A stretch of 16,223 bases of DNA, from assembly GCA_934623455.1 (NCBI GenBank), contig CAKTVK010000044.1, positions 1 to 16,223 of the forward strand. The letters are read 5' to 3'. Below are positions 14,494 through 16,223 of this stretch, piece after piece (the stretch's first letter is position 1; each line of letters begins with the position of its first letter). The DNA comes from an uncultured Eggerthellaceae bacterium. GTDB taxonomy: Bacteria > Actinomycetota > Coriobacteriia > Coriobacteriales > Eggerthellaceae. The notes beneath the pieces were generated by a model that had not been told where the DNA came from, made no database searches, and saw only the letters and a program-made list of their open reading frames with translations. The position numbers were made by a program, and so were the translations under genes.

Positions 14494-15294
14494 ATGGGAT
14501 TTTTCACTGGTAAAACCGTCATTATCACGGGCGCCGGTCGCGCCACGCTACAAGATGGAAGCTGCGGATCCATTGGCTACGGCATTGCCACCGCATACGC
14601 CAAAGAGGGCGCGAACCTGGTCATCACCGGCCGCAATGTAGCAAAACTCGAGGCCGCCAAAGAAGAGCTGGAGCGTCTGTACGGCATTGAGGTGCTGTGC
14701 GTTGCCGCCGATGTGAACGCCAGCGCCGACAACGAGGCCATCACAAAAGAAGTTGTGCGCCGAGCCGTTGAGCGCTTCGGCGGCATCCAGGTGCTTATCA
14801 ACAACGCGCAGGCATCCGCTTCTGGCGTGACGCTTGCCGACCACACCACCGAGCAGTTTGACCTGGCCCTATACTCCGGATTGTACGCCGCGTTCTACTA
14901 CATGAAGGCATGCTATCCCTATTTGAAAGAATCGCAGGGCTCCGTTATCAACTTCGCATCGGGCGCCGGCCTGTTCGGCAACTACGGGCAGTGCGCGTAC
15001 GCCGCCGCGAAAGAAGGCATCCGCGGCATGTCGCGCGTAGCTGCTACCGAATGGGGCCCCGACGGCATTAACGTGAACGTCGTGTGCCCGCTAGCCTGGA
15101 CCGCCGCGCTGGAAAACTTCAAACTGGCCTACCCCGAAGCATTCGAAGCAAACGTGAAGATGCCACCCATGGGCCACTACGGCGACGTGGAGAAGGAAAT
15201 CGGCCGCGTGTGCGTGCAGCTGGCAACTCCCGACTTCAAGTACATGTCCGGCGAGACTATCACGCTGGAAGGCGGCATGGGTCTGCGTCCGTAA
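14494..15294 (+). CDS. Short-chain dehydrogenase, probable 12alpha-hydroxysteroid dehydrogenase
   Basis: A 266-residue classical SDR. Strand and cofactor loop VIITGAGRA...GSIGYGIA bind NAD(P); LINNAQASASG is the NNAG-type motif; S156, Y169 and K173 (YAAAK) form the catalytic triad; the usual fourth residue, Asn, is replaced in a LYSGLYAAFYYM segment. From memory, that segment, GSVINFASGAGLFGN, the region CPLAWTAALENFKLAYPEAF and the ending MSGETITLEGGMGLRP closely match the 12alpha-HSDH of Clostridium sp. group P/ATCC 29733, which oxidises the 12alpha-hydroxyl of cholate. Cofactor: R47 (TGRN) after the second strand suggests NADP(H). Odd: the glycine-rich loop has about seven extra residues (TLQDGSC) compared with that enzyme. 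AAGGAGG 9 nt before the ATG supports the start. Single-gene unit. Confidence 0.75.
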   Translation: MGFFTGKTVIITGAGRATLQDGSCGSIGYGIATAYAKEGANLVITGRNVAKLEAAKEELERLYGIEVLCVAADVNASADNEAITKEVVRRAVERFGGIQVLINNAQASASGVTLADHTTEQFDLALYSGLYAAFYYMKACYPYLKESQGSVINFASGAGLFGNYGQCAYAAAKEGIRGMSRVAATEWGPDGINVNVVCPLAWTAALENFKLAYPEAFEANVKMPPMGHYGDVEKEIGRVCVQLATPDFKYMSGETITLEGGMGLRP

Positions 15295-15473
15295 TGGCAA
15301 CGATGCCGGGTCTGCTTGCCGCGACGTCGATGGGTCGTGGCTGCGCACAACGGCGTTGCAACTATTTCGGCGTCGCGCAGTAGCCGCAGTCGCGCTCTTA
15401 CCCACATGTGAGACAGCGTTGCCGCCATTTCGCCGCCCGCGACGCCAGCAAAAAAAGCTTTTCCGAACGGTAG

Positions 15474-15701
15474 TTGTTGGAAAAACGAATGTGAATTCAG
15501 GCAAATGCACGATATTCGGTGGTTGAAGAGTCCCAATCGGGGCTCTTCTTCTACTTTATGAGCACCTTGCAAAACAATCATTCGCAAAAGCCCAGGTCAG
15601 ACGGCTGCGAAAAAACAGCCTTGCCGGCCCGGCTTTCACCCTACCGCTCCGACCACCGAATATCGTCGATTTGCCCGAGTTTGGGGGTCGTTTTCCAACA
15701 A
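15474..15701. repeat. Imperfect long inverted repeat bounding a 228-bp intergenic segment
   Basis: The left arm 15474-15523 is repeated in reverse at 15652-15701. Outer part: TTGTTGGAAAAACGA against TTGTTGGAAAACGA. Inner part: GGCAAAT, two variable bases, then ACGATATTCGGTGGT perfectly kept over 15 bp (15509-15523 with 15652-15666). The part between them contains the terminator hairpin and nothing coding. Looks like a small palindromic element or two head-to-head copies of a regulatory module; no transposase or target duplication was seen. Confidence 0.65.
15525..15552 (+). terminator. Hairpin terminator downstream of the SDR gene
   Basis: GAAGAGTCCC (15525-15534) pairs with GGGGCTCTTC (15539-15548), ten pairs with one G-U and the four-base loop AATC, followed by TTCTACTTTA. 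The tail is only partly T-rich. It lies 230 bp after the SDR stop and is the best terminator for that transcript. Confidence 0.6.
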
Positions 15702-15807
15702 GCAGCGGCAAGATCAACAGAAGAAAAGGCACGCAGCAGCCTCAAACCCCCAATGCACCGCCGTGCATCATAAACCCCGCCGCAAACGCATGGGTTCGAC
15801 TCGCAAA

Positions 15808-15838
15808 TGTTGACAAAAGGTGGGGTAATTTGTCAACA
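15808..15838. repeat. 31-bp palindromic repeat, copy 2 (reverse orientation to copy 1)
   Basis: Perfect ten-base arms TGTTGACAAA and TTTGTCAACA flank the core AGGTGGGGTAA. It equals the reverse complement of 2400-2430 at 30 of 31 positions. It lies 11 bp after the stop of the minus-strand membrane-protein gene, so on that transcript it would form a 3' hairpin, but no T run follows. The core asymmetry is as well kept as the arms, which suggests protein recognition or common descent rather than just folding. Confidence 0.8.
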
Positions 15839-15848
15839 AACAGCGGTA

Positions 15849-16223
15849 CTACACAAGCTTGGCCTGGCGTTTTGCATGCCAGATATCGAAACGCGTATAT
15901 ACGTAGTGGTAGAACATCGCAATAAGCACCATCATGACGCCCAGCGTGACCCACATGCCAATTGAAAGCGCCGAGATACCAAACAAGTTGTGGAATAGCG
16001 TAGCGCCCAGAATCGTGCCTCCCGCACACACCACTAAAAGACCTGTTCGGATAGGAGTAAACGGAATCGACAGGCGAATGATAAGCATAATGCCCGTCCA
16101 TGCCGTAAGCAGCACCGCCAACGTGGAGATTTGCTCGTAATCCCAGCTCGCAAACACATTGCCCACAACGTTCACGATAAGCACGCTGAACACCACCGTA
16201 ATGGCACCGGGAATAGCGCGCAC
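15849..16223 (-). CDS. C-terminal part of an integral membrane protein, probably a cation P-type ATPase
   Basis: The last 124 residues of a gene that begins beyond the right edge; stop TAG at 15851-15849. The sequence is almost wholly hydrophobic, with about four membrane spans (AITVVFSVLIVNVV, LAVLLTAWTGIMLIIRL, LLVVCAGGTILGATLF, and MWVTLGVMMVLIAMFYHY) and a short basic cytosolic end (AKRQAKLV). The RAIPGAITVV entry and the LSIPFTPIRTGLL loop resemble the terminal transmembrane bundle of P-type ATPases of the Ca/HAD-IC type, but the diagnostic DKTGT and TGD motifs would be outside the window. It ends tail-to-tail with the SDR gene. Confidence 0.55.
   Translation of the reverse strand: MRAIPGAITVVFSVLIVNVVGNVFASWDYEQISTLAVLLTAWTGIMLIIRLSIPFTPIRTGLLVVCAGGTILGATLFHNLFGISALSIGMWVTLGVMMVLIAMFYHYVYTRFDIWHAKRQAKLV

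Larger units (their letters stand above)
15295..15848. other. 554-bp intergenic region between convergent genes
   Basis: No gene is supported. Besides the inverted repeat, the terminator and the 31-bp palindrome listed separately, it has small hairpins: GGCTG/CAGCC around an A run (15603-15620) and ATGCAC/GTGCAT (15752-15767). The stretch 15295-15470 holds nothing I recognise. Confidence 0.4.

Noticed and set aside
2400..15838. The two 31-bp palindromes as terminal inverted repeats of a composite transposon
   Set aside because: The segment between them holds core ribosomal genes, no transposase is present and no target duplication is visible.

Overview
The window looks like a chromosomal segment of a high-to-moderate GC Gram-positive anaerobe, most plausibly a gut actinobacterium of the class Coriobacteriia (Eggerthellaceae-like). 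This is inferred from gene content and protein character: a zinc-type L31 with a long Ala/Glu tail, a divergent trigger factor, and a short-chain dehydrogenase closely resembling bile-acid 12alpha-hydroxysteroid dehydrogenases. No rRNA, tRNA, CRISPR array, transposase or phage gene was found.

Left part, minus strand (1-8860). Read in transcription order, from high to low coordinates: rpmE (L31) with its own promoter and terminator; the str genes rpsL-rpsG-fusA running directly into the S10 genes rpsJ-rplC-rplD-rplW, with no tuf between fusA and rpsJ; a terminator right after rplW, so that rplB and the rest of the usual S10/spc genes are not here; then tig (trigger factor) with its own promoter and terminator; and at the left edge a truncated gene for a LeuA/HMGL-like TIM-barrel protein whose catalytic motif is degenerate. 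A clear sigma-70-type promoter (TTGACA-17-TAAATT) lies about 240 bp upstream of rpsL and would give a long, hairpin-rich leader.

Right part, plus strand (9049-14225). A compact accessory operon of five genes: a MerR-family regulator under a promoter with the 19-bp spacer and internal dyad typical of MerR operators; a small protein with four to five zinc knuckles; a zinc-ribbon/coiled-coil/two-TM membrane protein; an EEP (DNase I-like) phosphodiesterase or nuclease with its catalytic motifs intact; and a 780-aa protein with a glycine-rich hydrophobic segment, helical-repeat-like middle and a possible PH-like C-terminus. The first three genes and the last two overlap, which suggests translational coupling. 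I do not recognise this combination as a described system and it is the best candidate here for a novel one (stress or defence function is inference).

Far right (14226-16223). A monocistronic 12alpha-HSDH-like SDR gene, a 554-bp intergenic region holding a hairpin terminator inside an imperfect long inverted repeat, and the 3' end of a minus-strand membrane protein, probably a cation P-type ATPase. A 31-bp imperfect palindrome occurs twice in the window (2400-2430 and, in reverse orientation, 15808-15838) with 30 of 31 bases conserved; both copies are intergenic.
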